64,000 nucleotides of DNA from Marifrigoribacter sp047730175 (GTDB taxonomy: Bacteria > Bacteroidota > Bacteroidia > Flavobacteriales > Flavobacteriaceae): assembly GCF_047730175.1 (NCBI RefSeq), contig NZ_CP159833.1, forward strand, positions 1 through 64,000, given 5' to 3'. Position numbers and translations under genes: made by a program. Below, one piece after another: positions 21,557 through 29,609 of the stretch. Positions within the stretch are counted from its first letter, which is position 1. Every line of letters starts with the position of its first letter. The notes beneath the pieces are model-generated. The model searched no databases and was not told the origin of the DNA. It worked only from the letters and a program-made list of their open reading frames with translations.

Positions 21557-21753
21557 ATAATCTTAAATAATATTAATACAACTACAAAGCCCTCAAAAAA
21601 ATCTCAGGTATTTTACTTAGTTTAGTTTTTCAATATAAATAACTCTAATCCGAAGATTAAAACTATCTACGCTGTCAATTTCAATAAATCAATGAACTTT
21701 TCTTAGATCGCTCTAAGAAAAAAATCCTATCGCTAGAATCTCTTGTTAAGTGT

Positions 21754-21770
21754 AAAGGAATCGAACCTTA
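21754..21770 (-). other. tRNA T-arm-like fragment in the rRNA leader
   Basis: On the minus strand TAAGG-TTCGATT-CCTTT has the exact geometry and GGTTCGATTCC consensus of a tRNA T-arm, with 4 of 5 stem pairs. No matching acceptor, D-arm or anticodon arm is found around it. A tRNA remnant or chance. Confidence 0.45.
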
Positions 21771-21820
21771 ATACAACCATTCACTCTCTATTTCAAACTC
21801 GCTATATCTCTAAGCGGGTG

Positions 21821-21850
21821 CAAATATACAACACTTTTTAAACCCTGCAA
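21821..21850 (-). promoter_or_regulatory. rRNA operon promoter P1, TTG-N19-TATATTTG
   Basis: On the minus strand TTG (21848-21850), 19 bp, TATATTTG (21821-21828): an exact match to the Bacteroidota sigma factor consensus, nearest of the three to the 16S gene. Confidence 0.85.
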
Positions 21851-21934
21851 TCTTTTTTGAAAAAATAATAAAAACTTTTTCGATGCCAATCTTGCCTGTT
21901 ACTCTGAGAGTTTTCGTAGCTCTCTAAGGGGATG

Positions 21935-21964
21935 CAAATATAGATTACTTTTTAAATTCCACAA
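21935..21964 (-). promoter_or_regulatory. rRNA operon promoter P2, TTG-N19-TATATTTG
   Basis: Same architecture as P1: TTG (21962-21964), 19 bp, TATATTTG (21935-21942), lying 114 bp further upstream. The downstream leader (CTTAGAGAG...GAAAACTCTCAGA) is shared with P3. Confidence 0.85.
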
Positions 21965-22049
21965 TGTTTTTTAAAAATAATTCTGTATTTTTTTTTGATG
22001 TCAATCTCACTTGTTATTCTGAGAGTTTTCGTATCTCTCTAAGCGGCTG

Positions 22050-22079
22050 CAAATATAGATTGCTTTTTAAAATTAGCAA
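22050..22079 (-). promoter_or_regulatory. rRNA operon promoter P3, TTG-N19-TATATTTG
   Basis: Third copy: TTG (22077-22079), 19 bp, TATATTTG (22050-22057), 115 bp upstream of P2. The repeat unit ends shortly beyond this promoter. Confidence 0.85.
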
Positions 22080-22396
22080 GTTATTTCTGCCTTTTTTTAC
22101 TCTTTTTAGCAAAGTTTTTTTCAATTCTTTGAATACCTATACTTTAGGTAAAACATGTTTTATACCTTATTATATATGCCTCAAAAATAAACTTCTTTAA
22201 AGCACTTTGTAAGTGAATCAAAAAAAATCTTTTTACCATAGACTAATGCCTTAAAACCAAAGTTGTCATTTCTTAATGCCAGAACCTATAACAAATAATG
22301 AGATCGAAGAACATCACTTACAAGATAAATTAAAATAAAAAGCAACTAATGCTTAGATATCTAAACAATTACTTAAACAATTCAATATTTACAAGA

Positions 22397-23077
22397 TTAC
22401 TTTTTTCTCCAATGCGCAGTTAGATCTAAGAAATCAATATCGAATGCTGGGGCTTGGCGTTCTAATATATTAGATTGAAAAGAGCGCTCTAAAACATCTT
22501 CAATTAAGTAATCTTCCTTCTCTTCAAAAGGACTATATTCTTCCTTTAAGGAAATATCAAACATTTTAGCTGTTGTATTATACCAAAAGGCTCGCCAACC
22601 CGAACGGAGCTCTTTTACTAAATTAAATGCTGTCCTTCCTGTTTGCCTATGAATGAGTTTTGCTAAAATCTGACCTTCAGTTCTTGTAAGTTTTTTTAAT
22701 TTTTCGGAAAACTCTTCTTCAATATACTTTTGTATTCGTTTGGTATATTTCTTTTTTGCTCTGTTAGACTTTATCGCTTTTAAACGTTCGGTCATTGTAA
22801 TAAGTCTTTCAGAAGCTAATTTGGCATAAGGATATACTTTTCGAGTTTTTCTTCGAAGGATTAAATACCTTCTGCGGTCTTGTTTACTATTAAATTCAAG
22901 TTTATTTAATAGTATTACTTCTTCTAAATCAATAAACTCTGTAGGGATGGTATCTCCTTGTATTATATAATAAAAGGTGTTTGTACTGTCATTTTTAACT
23001 TCTTTATAGTCTTGTCCTAAGCTCGTTTGGACTGAAATTAACGTGATATATATATATAAGTATTGTATGGATTTCAT
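22397..23077 (-). CDS. DUF4294 domain-containing exported protein
   Basis: A 226-residue protein with an N-terminal signal peptide (residues 1-21, ending LGQDY). The region GDTIPTEFIDLEEVILLNK followed by RRRYLILRRKTRKVYPYAKL matches my memory of DUF4294, a Bacteroidota family of unknown function. The centre (residues 85-150) is rich in Lys and Arg and probably helical. It is divergent from the M42 peptidase and shares the 126-bp gap with it. A TATTTTTG -7-like element lies at 23119-23126 without a clear -33 partner. Confidence 0.8.
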   Translation of the reverse strand: MKSIQYLYIYITLISVQTSLGQDYKEVKNDSTNTFYYIIQGDTIPTEFIDLEEVILLNKLEFNSKQDRRRYLILRRKTRKVYPYAKLASERLITMTERLKAIKSNRAKKKYTKRIQKYIEEEFSEKLKKLTRTEGQILAKLIHRQTGRTAFNLVKELRSGWRAFWYNTTAKMFDISLKEEYSPFEEKEDYLIEDVLERSFQSNILERQAPAFDIDFLDLTAHWRKK

Positions 23078-23203
23078 TTTTAATGTATCTCGAATTCATC
23101 TAATTGCGAAAATTATTCCAAAAATAAACAAATTGAGATGTGAATCTTATGATTATATTATTAATTTTGAAAGATCTAATAATCGATTTAACTAATTCAC
23201 ATT

Positions 23204-24289
23204 ATGGCAAGTTCTATATTAACGAAGAAATCACTTACTTTTTTAGAAAAATATTTAAATAATGCCGCTCCGACCGGTTACGAATGGGATGGTCAAAAAA
23301 TCTGGATGGACTATTTAAAACCCTATGTAGATGAATTTATTACAGATACTTACGGTACTGCCGTAGGTGTTATTAATCCTGAGGCAAAATATAAAGTCGT
23401 TATTGAAGGACATGCTGATGAAATTTCATGGTATGTGAATTATATTAGTGATGACGGTTTATTATATGTGGTAAGAAATGGTGGTAGCGATCATCAAATT
23501 GCCCCTTCAAAAATTGTAAACATTCATACTAAAAAAGGTATTGTAAAAGGAGTATTTGGTTGGCCAGCTATTCATACTAGAAACAAAGCAAAAGAAGAAG
23601 CTCCAAAACCTGATAATATTTTTATTGATGTAGGGTGCAAGACTAAAGAGGATGTTGAAAAAATAGGGATCCATGTGGGATGTGTTATAACGTATCCAGA
23701 TGAGTTTCACATATTAAATAAGGACAAGTTTGTTTGTAGAGCATTAGACAATCGAATGGGTGGTTTTATGATTGCAGAAGTAGCGCGATTACTTCATGAA
23801 AATAAAAAGAAACTCCCTTTTGGGTTATATATAACGAATTCCGTTCAGGAAGAAATTGGTTTAAGAGGTGCCCAAATGATTGCAGAAAGAATACAACCAG
23901 ATGCGGCTATTGTTACTGATGTTACTCATGACACTACTACCCCTATGATCAATAAAAAAACGCAAGGTCATGCAGAAATTGGAGCGGGCCCTGTTATTGC
24001 ATATGCTCCTGCTGTACAGCAAAAACTAAGAGATTTAATTATTGACACTGCTGAAGAAAACACAATACCTTTTCAAAGAGCTGCTTTATCTAGAGCGACA
24101 GGTACTGACACCGACGCCTTTGCCTATAGCAACATGGGAGTGGCCAGTGCATTAATTTCTTTACCTCTTAGATATATGCATACTACGGTTGAGATGGTTC
24201 ACCAAGACGATGTAGAAAACGTTATTAAATTAATTTATGAAACGTTATTGAAAATGAAAAATGGAGACAATTATAGTTACTTTGAATAA
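23204..24289 (+). CDS. M42-family zinc aminopeptidase
   Basis: Cytoplasmic di-metal exopeptidase of the glutamyl aminopeptidase/FrvX family. Metal and catalytic motifs are visible: EGHADEISWYV (His, Asp), CRALDNRMGG (bridging Asp), VQEEIGLRGA (catalytic Glu pair), AIVTDVTHDT and a final MHTTVEMVHQDDV (last metal His). The 361-residue length is typical. Two hairpins follow the stop. A TAATTTTG box at 23162-23169 is a weak promoter candidate. Confidence 0.93.
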   Translation: MASSILTKKSLTFLEKYLNNAAPTGYEWDGQKIWMDYLKPYVDEFITDTYGTAVGVINPEAKYKVVIEGHADEISWYVNYISDDGLLYVVRNGGSDHQIAPSKIVNIHTKKGIVKGVFGWPAIHTRNKAKEEAPKPDNIFIDVGCKTKEDVEKIGIHVGCVITYPDEFHILNKDKFVCRALDNRMGGFMIAEVARLLHENKKKLPFGLYITNSVQEEIGLRGAQMIAERIQPDAAIVTDVTHDTTTPMINKKTQGHAEIGAGPVIAYAPAVQQKLRDLIIDTAEENTIPFQRAALSRATGTDTDAFAYSNMGVASALISLPLRYMHTTVEMVHQDDVENVIKLIYETLLKMKNGDNYSYFE

Positions 24290-24313
24290 ATTGTTAATAA
24301 TTTAGACAACAGC

Positions 24314-24357
24314 ATAATACTAGGAATACTATTTTTCAATAGTATTCCTAGTATTAT
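24314..24357 (+). terminator. Long 20-bp hairpin after the M42 peptidase
   Basis: Perfect 20-bp inverted repeat, arms 24314-24333 and 24338-24357, loop TTTC. Longer than a usual terminator and not followed by a strong T-run; it may act in both directions or protect the mRNA end. Confidence 0.65.
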
Positions 24358-24372
24358 TTACTTTAAATTATC

Positions 24373-24404
24373 AAAAAGCCTAAGTGTTTACACTTAGGCT
24401 TTTT
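24373..24404 (+). terminator. Intrinsic terminator after the M42 peptidase
   Basis: Perfect 14-bp stem AAAAAGCCTAAGTG (24373-24386) / CACTTAGGCTTTTT (24391-24404), loop TTTA. The A-run/T-run ends let it work on either strand. Confidence 0.88.
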
Positions 24405-24463
24405 CATTTTATCTACATAATATAATGCTTTATCGAAAAAATAAAAGTGTTCCGAAAAATCTA

Positions 24464-24493
24464 TTTCCTGCAACAAGAATTTTGTTATATTTG
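24464..24493 (+). promoter_or_regulatory. Promoter of the MBOAT gene, TTT-N19-TATATTTG
   Basis: TATATTTG at 24486-24493 with TTT at 24464-24466, spacing 19 bp. It lies 32 bp before the TTG start codon of the MBOAT gene. Confidence 0.6.
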
Positions 24494-24525
24494 AAACCTA
24501 TAAACTAACAAACCTCATACCTAAA

Positions 24526-25959
24526 TTGTTATTCAATTCGTTTTCATTTGGACTTTTCTTACCTATTGTTTTTATTGTCTATTGGATCATTGGTGCTAAA
24601 AAAATTAAGCTTCAAAATCTATTTTTACTTATTGCCAGTTATATCTTTTATGGCTTATGGGATTGGCGTTTTCTATTATTAATTGTTGCAAGTTCTCTAG
24701 TTGATTATTTTGCAGGTATTTATATTGAAAAGTCTGAAAATAAACATTATAAAAAGTTATTTTTATTTGTTAGTATTTTCTGGAATTTAGGAGTGCTTTT
24801 CATCTTTAAATATTTCAACTTTTTCATTCAAGAATTTTCAAATTTATTTCACTTGAATGATAGTCTTTCTACCTTTAGCACCTTAAATATTATTTTACCT
24901 GTTGGCTTAAGTTTTTATACTTTTCAAACTATGAGTTATAGTTTAGATGTGTATAAAAAAAATATTGCTCCCACAAAGAATATATTAAATTTTCTGTGTT
25001 TTGTTAGCTTTTTTCCTCAGTTAGTAGCAGGACCTATTGAAAGAGCACGGAACTTACTTCCACAGTTTACAATTGTCAGAAAATTTAATCTACCCTTAAT
25101 TAAAGATGGCTTAAGACAAATAATATGGGGATTGTTTAAAAAAATTGTTATTGCTGATAATGTTGCAATTGCAGTAAATGATATTTTTAGTAATCCAGGT
25201 GAACAAGGCAGTTTATCCTTACTTTATGCCTCAGTATTATTCTTCTTTCAAATTTATTGTGATTTTTCTGGGTATTCAGATATTGCTATAGGAACCGCAA
25301 AAATGTTTGGTTTTAAATTAAGTAAAAACTTTAACATCCCCTATTTATCTAGAAGTGTTTCTGAATTTTGGCAAAGATGGCACATAACGCTTACTAAATG
25401 GTTTACAGACTATGTATATGGTCCTATCATAAAAAACACCAATAGAAATTATATATTTAAAACAATTGCCTTATTTATAACTATGTCTTTAATTGGTTTA
25501 TGGCATGGAGCAAACTGGACGTTTTTATTTTTTGGAGTTTTTCAAGCAATCATGATTACTTTAGAAAGAGTACCCGTAAAAATTGGTAAAAGAAGTTTAA
25601 CTATAAATTATTTTTTAACGAAACTGCCTTTGGCATTAACTATAATATATAGTTTCCCATTAATAATGGCATCATGTATTGTTTTCAGATCTGAAGATAT
25701 GAACATGGCTTATACAATTATTAGTAGAATTGTTTCTTTTATTCCAAGCGAACCATTTAGGTTTATCATTGGAGGGAGATTTATATTAATCATTCTATTA
25801 GTTGTTTTAGAAATTATAACAAGAACTAAAAATCATCCATTTGAATTTTTAGAAAAGAAATTTAGCAAACCAGTAAGGTGGGCAATTTATTATATATTTA
25901 TATTTATCATATTTAGATATGCAGGACCAAAAGAAGAATTCATCTATTTCCAATTTTAA
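24526..25959 (+). CDS. MBOAT-family membrane O-acyltransferase
   Basis: Polytopic membrane protein of the AlgI/DltB group, which moves acyl groups across the inner membrane onto exported glycans. Seen: about ten hydrophobic segments, the family signature SVSEFWQRWHITLTKWF near residue 280 and the catalytic-His motif LWHGANWTFLFFG near 325. The start is TTG at 24526, giving the family N-terminus LFNSFSFGLFLPIVF. It overlaps the next gene, an SGNH-like protein, by 41 bp. The pair probably O-acetylates a surface polysaccharide, perhaps the one made by the large downstream operon; that link is inference. Confidence 0.92.
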   Translation: MLFNSFSFGLFLPIVFIVYWIIGAKKIKLQNLFLLIASYIFYGLWDWRFLLLIVASSLVDYFAGIYIEKSENKHYKKLFLFVSIFWNLGVLFIFKYFNFFIQEFSNLFHLNDSLSTFSTLNIILPVGLSFYTFQTMSYSLDVYKKNIAPTKNILNFLCFVSFFPQLVAGPIERARNLLPQFTIVRKFNLPLIKDGLRQIIWGLFKKIVIADNVAIAVNDIFSNPGEQGSLSLLYASVLFFFQIYCDFSGYSDIAIGTAKMFGFKLSKNFNIPYLSRSVSEFWQRWHITLTKWFTDYVYGPIIKNTNRNYIFKTIALFITMSLIGLWHGANWTFLFFGVFQAIMITLERVPVKIGKRSLTINYFLTKLPLALTIIYSFPLIMASCIVFRSEDMNMAYTIISRIVSFIPSEPFRFIIGGRFILIILLVVLEIITRTKNHPFEFLEKKFSKPVRWAIYYIFIFIIFRYAGPKEEFIYFQF

Positions 25960-26899
25960 GAGAGATTTTCTATATTTCGTAAAGATAGGCAGTTTATTTT
26001 TTCTACCCGTAGTCATTGCATATATTGCATTGGAGTACTCTGTTCTTCAAATACCAACTAGTTATAAAGTAACTGGAGAATATCTAGACAATAACACTGA
26101 AGATATTGAGGTTGTTTTTTTAGGATCCTCACAAATTAAAAACTCTATAAACCCAAAACATATAGATAAAAATTCTATAAATTTAAGTTCTACTTCTCAA
26201 CATCATAATACAGACTTTAGGATTCTTAAACAGACTAGAGACCGTTTAAAAAACACTAAGGTTGTAATTTTAGAAGTTTCATATGGACATTTTGAATTGC
26301 CCCATAACACTAAATACTTTTGGAAAAATAATCTTTTTTTAAAGTATTATAGCGTAAATACATTTGATAGAGCTACTTATTTTAAAGATCGCTTAATTTA
26401 TCTTTCACGGCCTGGATTCTTTTCTAGCCAAATAGTCAAATACTATATAAAAAAAGACTCTACATCCTTTAGCATTAATGAATTTGGCTTTGATGAAAAC
26501 AATTTCAAAGGAAAGTTCATGAAGTTTAATTATGATGATACAAAATTATTAGAAACAAACGTAAAGATTGAAAGAAGAGCCTATTTAAATCTGTTTGATT
26601 ATAATGTAAATTATTTTTACAGAATGTTAGACTATTGTAAAAAAGAAGGGTTAAATATTGTTATTTCTAGCCCTCCAACCTATAAAAGCTATAATGACTT
26701 AAGAAATCCAAATATCCTTAGAAGAAGAGATAGTATTTTAAATATTGTTTCTAAAAGATATGAGGGTATCTATTTTTTTAATTCTGAAGAAGACTCAGAT
26801 TTTACTGCTAAAAGCTTTAGAAATGAAAATCACTTAAACCCGAATGGAGCTGAGTTATACAGTAAAAAAATGAATGACTTACTAAATTCAATAAATTAA
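25919..26899 (+). CDS. SGNH/DltD-like protein, MBOAT partner
   Basis: A 326-residue protein with one N-terminal membrane anchor (residues 22-44) and an extracytoplasmic domain. VVFLGSSQIKNSINP near residue 70 resembles the nucleophile block of SGNH hydrolases (GSS), and NHLNPNGAELYSKKMN near the end fits the block with the catalytic His, though the usual D-x-x-H order is altered. It starts inside the MBOAT gene (41-bp overlap) and is clearly its translational partner. Probable role: final acyl transfer to polysaccharide. The two stop codons at its end and the symporter's end overlap by 4 bp. Confidence 0.8.
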   Translation: MQDQKKNSSISNFKRDFLYFVKIGSLFFLPVVIAYIALEYSVLQIPTSYKVTGEYLDNNTEDIEVVFLGSSQIKNSINPKHIDKNSINLSSTSQHHNTDFRILKQTRDRLKNTKVVILEVSYGHFELPHNTKYFWKNNLFLKYYSVNTFDRATYFKDRLIYLSRPGFFSSQIVKYYIKKDSTSFSINEFGFDENNFKGKFMKFNYDDTKLLETNVKIERRAYLNLFDYNVNYFYRMLDYCKKEGLNIVISSPPTYKSYNDLRNPNILRRRDSILNIVSKRYEGIYFFNSEEDSDFTAKSFRNENHLNPNGAELYSKKMNDLLNSIN

Positions 26900-28272
26900 C
26901 TTTTATCTTTTAAAGTTTTAAAATACCTTTTAGACTCTTTAACTACTTTTGGAGCCAATAATATTGTAGCCAACATGGTAGGAATTGCCATAAATGCAAA
27001 AAATGTATCAATTAAATTAATCATCAAACTTAATGAAGTTGTTGCACCTAAAATGATACTCATTATATAAACATATAAGTAATACTGTTTATACTTAGTC
27101 CCAAATAAAAAAGACATACACTTACTACCATAGTATGAATAAGAAAATAAAGATGAAATACTAAAAACGAAAATACAAAGCAATAAAAGATACTTTCCAA
27201 CCTCTTTAAACCCTTCTTCAAAAGCTTTAGCAGTTAAACTTACTCCATTAGCTTCACTAGTCTGCCAAACACCTGTTACTAATATCGCTAATGCCGTTAA
27301 AGTACAAATTACTAATGTATCAATAGCAGGTCCTAGCATAGCAACCAAACCTTCTCTAATAGGTTCATTTGTTTTTGTTGCGCCATGTGCCATAGGTGCA
27401 GTTCCTATTCCGGCTTCATTAGAAAAAGCACCCCTTCTAATACCTAGTAAAATAATACCGCCTATTACACCTCCAAGAAATGAATCTCCTTTATAAAAAT
27501 CTGCTGAAAAGGCATCTGTAAAAATTAAAGATAGGTACTTAGGGACCTCTTCAAAATAAGTTATTAATATAGTTACAACTAAACCAAAATATAAAACCAC
27601 CATTAAAGGCACTAACTTTGTAGCCATATTACTAACTCTAGAAAGCCCTCCTAAAACTACAATAGCTGTTATTGCTGCTATAATAACACCTATTATTAAA
27701 TCACTTTTAAATCCATAGTAGAACCCTGATGGAATCAATAAAATATCATTTAGTGCTTGTTTTAATTGGTTTACATTAAATAAAGGCAAGGCCCCAATTA
27801 ATCCAGAAACACTAAAAAACACGGCTAAAAACTTCCACCGACTTCCCAATCCTTCAGTTATAAAATACATTGGACCACCTTGTAATTTACCTAAATCATC
27901 TTTACCCCTATACATAACCGATAAAGTTGCAGTGAAAAACTTTGTAGACATACCTATGATTGCACTTACCCACATCCAAAAAACTGCTCCTGGACCTCCA
28001 ATGGTTATGGCAACTGCTACTCCTGCAATATTCCCCATTCCTACTGTCGCAGAAAGAGCAGTAGTTAAAGCTTGAAAATGAGTTAATTCTCCTTGATCGT
28101 TTTCATCATCATATTTACCTCTTAATAAAGCAATAGCATGACCTAAATATAAAAAGGGTAAAAATTTAATTCTAACCAAAAGATATATACCGCCGCCTAT
28201 TAATATAATTAAAAGTGGTAAACCCCAAGCTATTGAAGCTATTTTTGAAATAAAACTATCTAATACTTCCAT
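26896..28272 (-). CDS. Alanine or glycine:cation symporter (AGCS family)
   Basis: Inner-membrane sodium-coupled amino-acid transporter of 458 residues with about ten transmembrane helices. Family signatures seen: FQALTTALSATVGMGNIAGVAVAITIGGPGAVFWMW (split here as ALSATVGMGNIAGVA and GGPGAVFWMW, about 70-105), KLQGGPMYFI, and RRGAFSNEAGIGTAPMAHG near 285. The substrate is probably alanine or glycine. Transcribed alone; its end overlaps the SGNH gene's stop. Confidence 0.93.
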   Translation of the reverse strand: MEVLDSFISKIASIAWGLPLLIILIGGGIYLLVRIKFLPFLYLGHAIALLRGKYDDENDQGELTHFQALTTALSATVGMGNIAGVAVAITIGGPGAVFWMWVSAIIGMSTKFFTATLSVMYRGKDDLGKLQGGPMYFITEGLGSRWKFLAVFFSVSGLIGALPLFNVNQLKQALNDILLIPSGFYYGFKSDLIIGVIIAAITAIVVLGGLSRVSNMATKLVPLMVVLYFGLVVTILITYFEEVPKYLSLIFTDAFSADFYKGDSFLGGVIGGIILLGIRRGAFSNEAGIGTAPMAHGATKTNEPIREGLVAMLGPAIDTLVICTLTALAILVTGVWQTSEANGVSLTAKAFEEGFKEVGKYLLLLCIFVFSISSLFSYSYYGSKCMSFLFGTKYKQYYLYVYIMSIILGATTSLSLMINLIDTFFAFMAIPTMLATILLAPKVVKESKRYFKTLKDKS

Positions 28273-28343
28273 TAAGAATAATCTGATACTAAATTAAACT
28301 TATATTTTTAAAATTAACAGATTAATTGTTTCTTGTGCTTTTT

Positions 28344-29609
28344 ATGAGAATTTTACTTAACATATTACTATTATTCATTTCAATTCATCTTTTTTCACAA
28401 GAAGGTAATACCCTCAAGAACTCTAATGTTGTTATTACTCCAGAAATATTGGCAGGAATAACAGCCGAGGCAAATTCATTTTTCCCTGAACGTAATTTTC
28501 ATAAGGCCTTTTTAGTAAATGTTGGATGGGAACAAGATAATAATCCACAAGAATGGGCTCAAAGGCTAAAGGGTCCAAGAACTGGGTTAAGTCTAGGGTA
28601 TTCTAACTACGGAAATAAGGATAGCCTAGGATATAGTGTATCATTAATGCCGTTTATTGAATTTAAGGCTTTCAGAAAAGAAAATTTAAAAATACTAATA
28701 AGTTCAGGGGTTACATATTTTAATAAAATTTATCACCCAATAACTAACCCTAATAATCAAGCGGTATCTACAGATTTAACATGGTCTTTTCGAATTTTCA
28801 TGAATTATCATTTGTTTAGTACAAACAAAATTGATTGGAGAGTTGGGGGCGGATATTTTCATCACTCTAACGGACATACTCGTTTACCCAATCAAGGATA
28901 TAATTCTTTTCTGTTTGGTCTCTCTGCTGATATTAAATATTCACCTCATTCAATTAATGAAGAAATTCCATTTTCAACACCAATGTTTTCAAAAAGCAGA
29001 TACGATTATGTTAGCTTTCGTTCTGGATTTGGAATTAATGTCCTTTCAAAGGTGCATACCGATAAAAAAGAAGTGTATACAATCGCTGGAGAATATGGTA
29101 GGGTTTTAAATAATACTTTTAAATTAGGTGTAGGATTTTATTATCGTTTTTATCAAACTTATTATGACTATATCGCTGATAATGAATCGTTAGTGCAAGA
29201 TGGACGAGAGTTTGATTATTTTAAAGAAAACCCTTGGCATAACGCAACAAATTTTGGATTAACATTAAATAGTGAAGTATTATTAAACCATATAGGTATT
29301 AAATTATCAATAGGTTTTAATATTCATAAACCAGCTTACGCTATTGATTGGAGAATAAACCAAGGCTGGTCGGTTGTACCTAGAGAAATTCCTGAAGAAA
29401 GTAATATTGTATTAGGTGAGTTTAATTCGAAATATCAAATAAAACATTTAATTTCAGCTCGTATGGGGCTTAAATATTATTTAATAGGCACTAAAAAAGC
29501 ACCAAGAAATAATGTTTTTATAGGGGTACATATTAACTCAAACCTTGGTCAAGCTGATTTTACTGAGTTTAGTTTAGGATACGTCTATAATTTTAAATTC
29601 AAGAATTAA
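28344..29609 (+). CDS. PagL-like acyloxyacyl hydrolase / outer-membrane barrel protein
   Basis: A 421-residue protein with a signal peptide (MRILLNILLLFISIHLFSQ). The ATG at 28344 is preferred over a TTG at 28326 because it begins this signal. The motif GGYFHHSNGHTRLPN near residue 180 resembles the His-Ser active-site strand of the lipid A 3-O-deacylase PagL, and the sequence has amphipathic beta-strands and ends YVYNFKFKN, typical of an outer-membrane barrel. It is longer than PagL (about 150 residues). Function: possible lipid A deacylation, unproven. Convergent with wzi, 4-bp overlap. Confidence 0.7.
   Translation: MRILLNILLLFISIHLFSQEGNTLKNSNVVITPEILAGITAEANSFFPERNFHKAFLVNVGWEQDNNPQEWAQRLKGPRTGLSLGYSNYGNKDSLGYSVSLMPFIEFKAFRKENLKILISSGVTYFNKIYHPITNPNNQAVSTDLTWSFRIFMNYHLFSTNKIDWRVGGGYFHHSNGHTRLPNQGYNSFLFGLSADIKYSPHSINEEIPFSTPMFSKSRYDYVSFRSGFGINVLSKVHTDKKEVYTIAGEYGRVLNNTFKLGVGFYYRFYQTYYDYIADNESLVQDGREFDYFKENPWHNATNFGLTLNSEVLLNHIGIKLSIGFNIHKPAYAIDWRINQGWSVVPREIPEESNIVLGEFNSKYQIKHLISARMGLKYYLIGTKKAPRNNVFIGVHINSNLGQADFTEFSLGYVYNFKFKN

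Larger units (their letters stand above)
21805..22079 (-). repeat. Tandem ~115-bp repeat carrying the rRNA promoters
   Basis: Two full units and one partial unit. Each has, in the direction of transcription, TTG, a spacer ending TTTAAAAAG plus about 7 nt, TATATTTGCA, then a C-rich TTAGAGA leader. The first two promoters transcribed (P3 and P2) also share GAAAACTCTCAGA and a following A-rich stretch. Unit spacing is 114 and 115 bp. Confidence 0.8.
21557..22396. other. rRNA leader and promoter region, plus unassigned sequence
   Basis: 840 bp without a supported protein gene. From the 16S start outward it holds the rRNA leader with a hairpin TTTTCTTAGA / TCTAAGAAAA (21698-21721, 4-nt loop), a tRNA T-arm-like fragment (21754-21770), and three tandem promoter repeats (21805-22079). 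The stretch 22080-22396 contains nothing I can name. Confidence 0.7.

Noticed and set aside
21964..22200. A 78-codon frame rich in Phe and Leu upstream of the rRNA operon
   Set aside because: It overlaps promoters P2 and P3 and an AT-rich repeat, and its translation is low-complexity.
22276..22338. A 20-codon frame MPEPITNNEIEEHHLQDKLK in the gap before the DUF4294 gene
   Set aside because: The composition is protein-like, but it is too short, has no promoter or neighbour to support it, and ends without relation to another gene.
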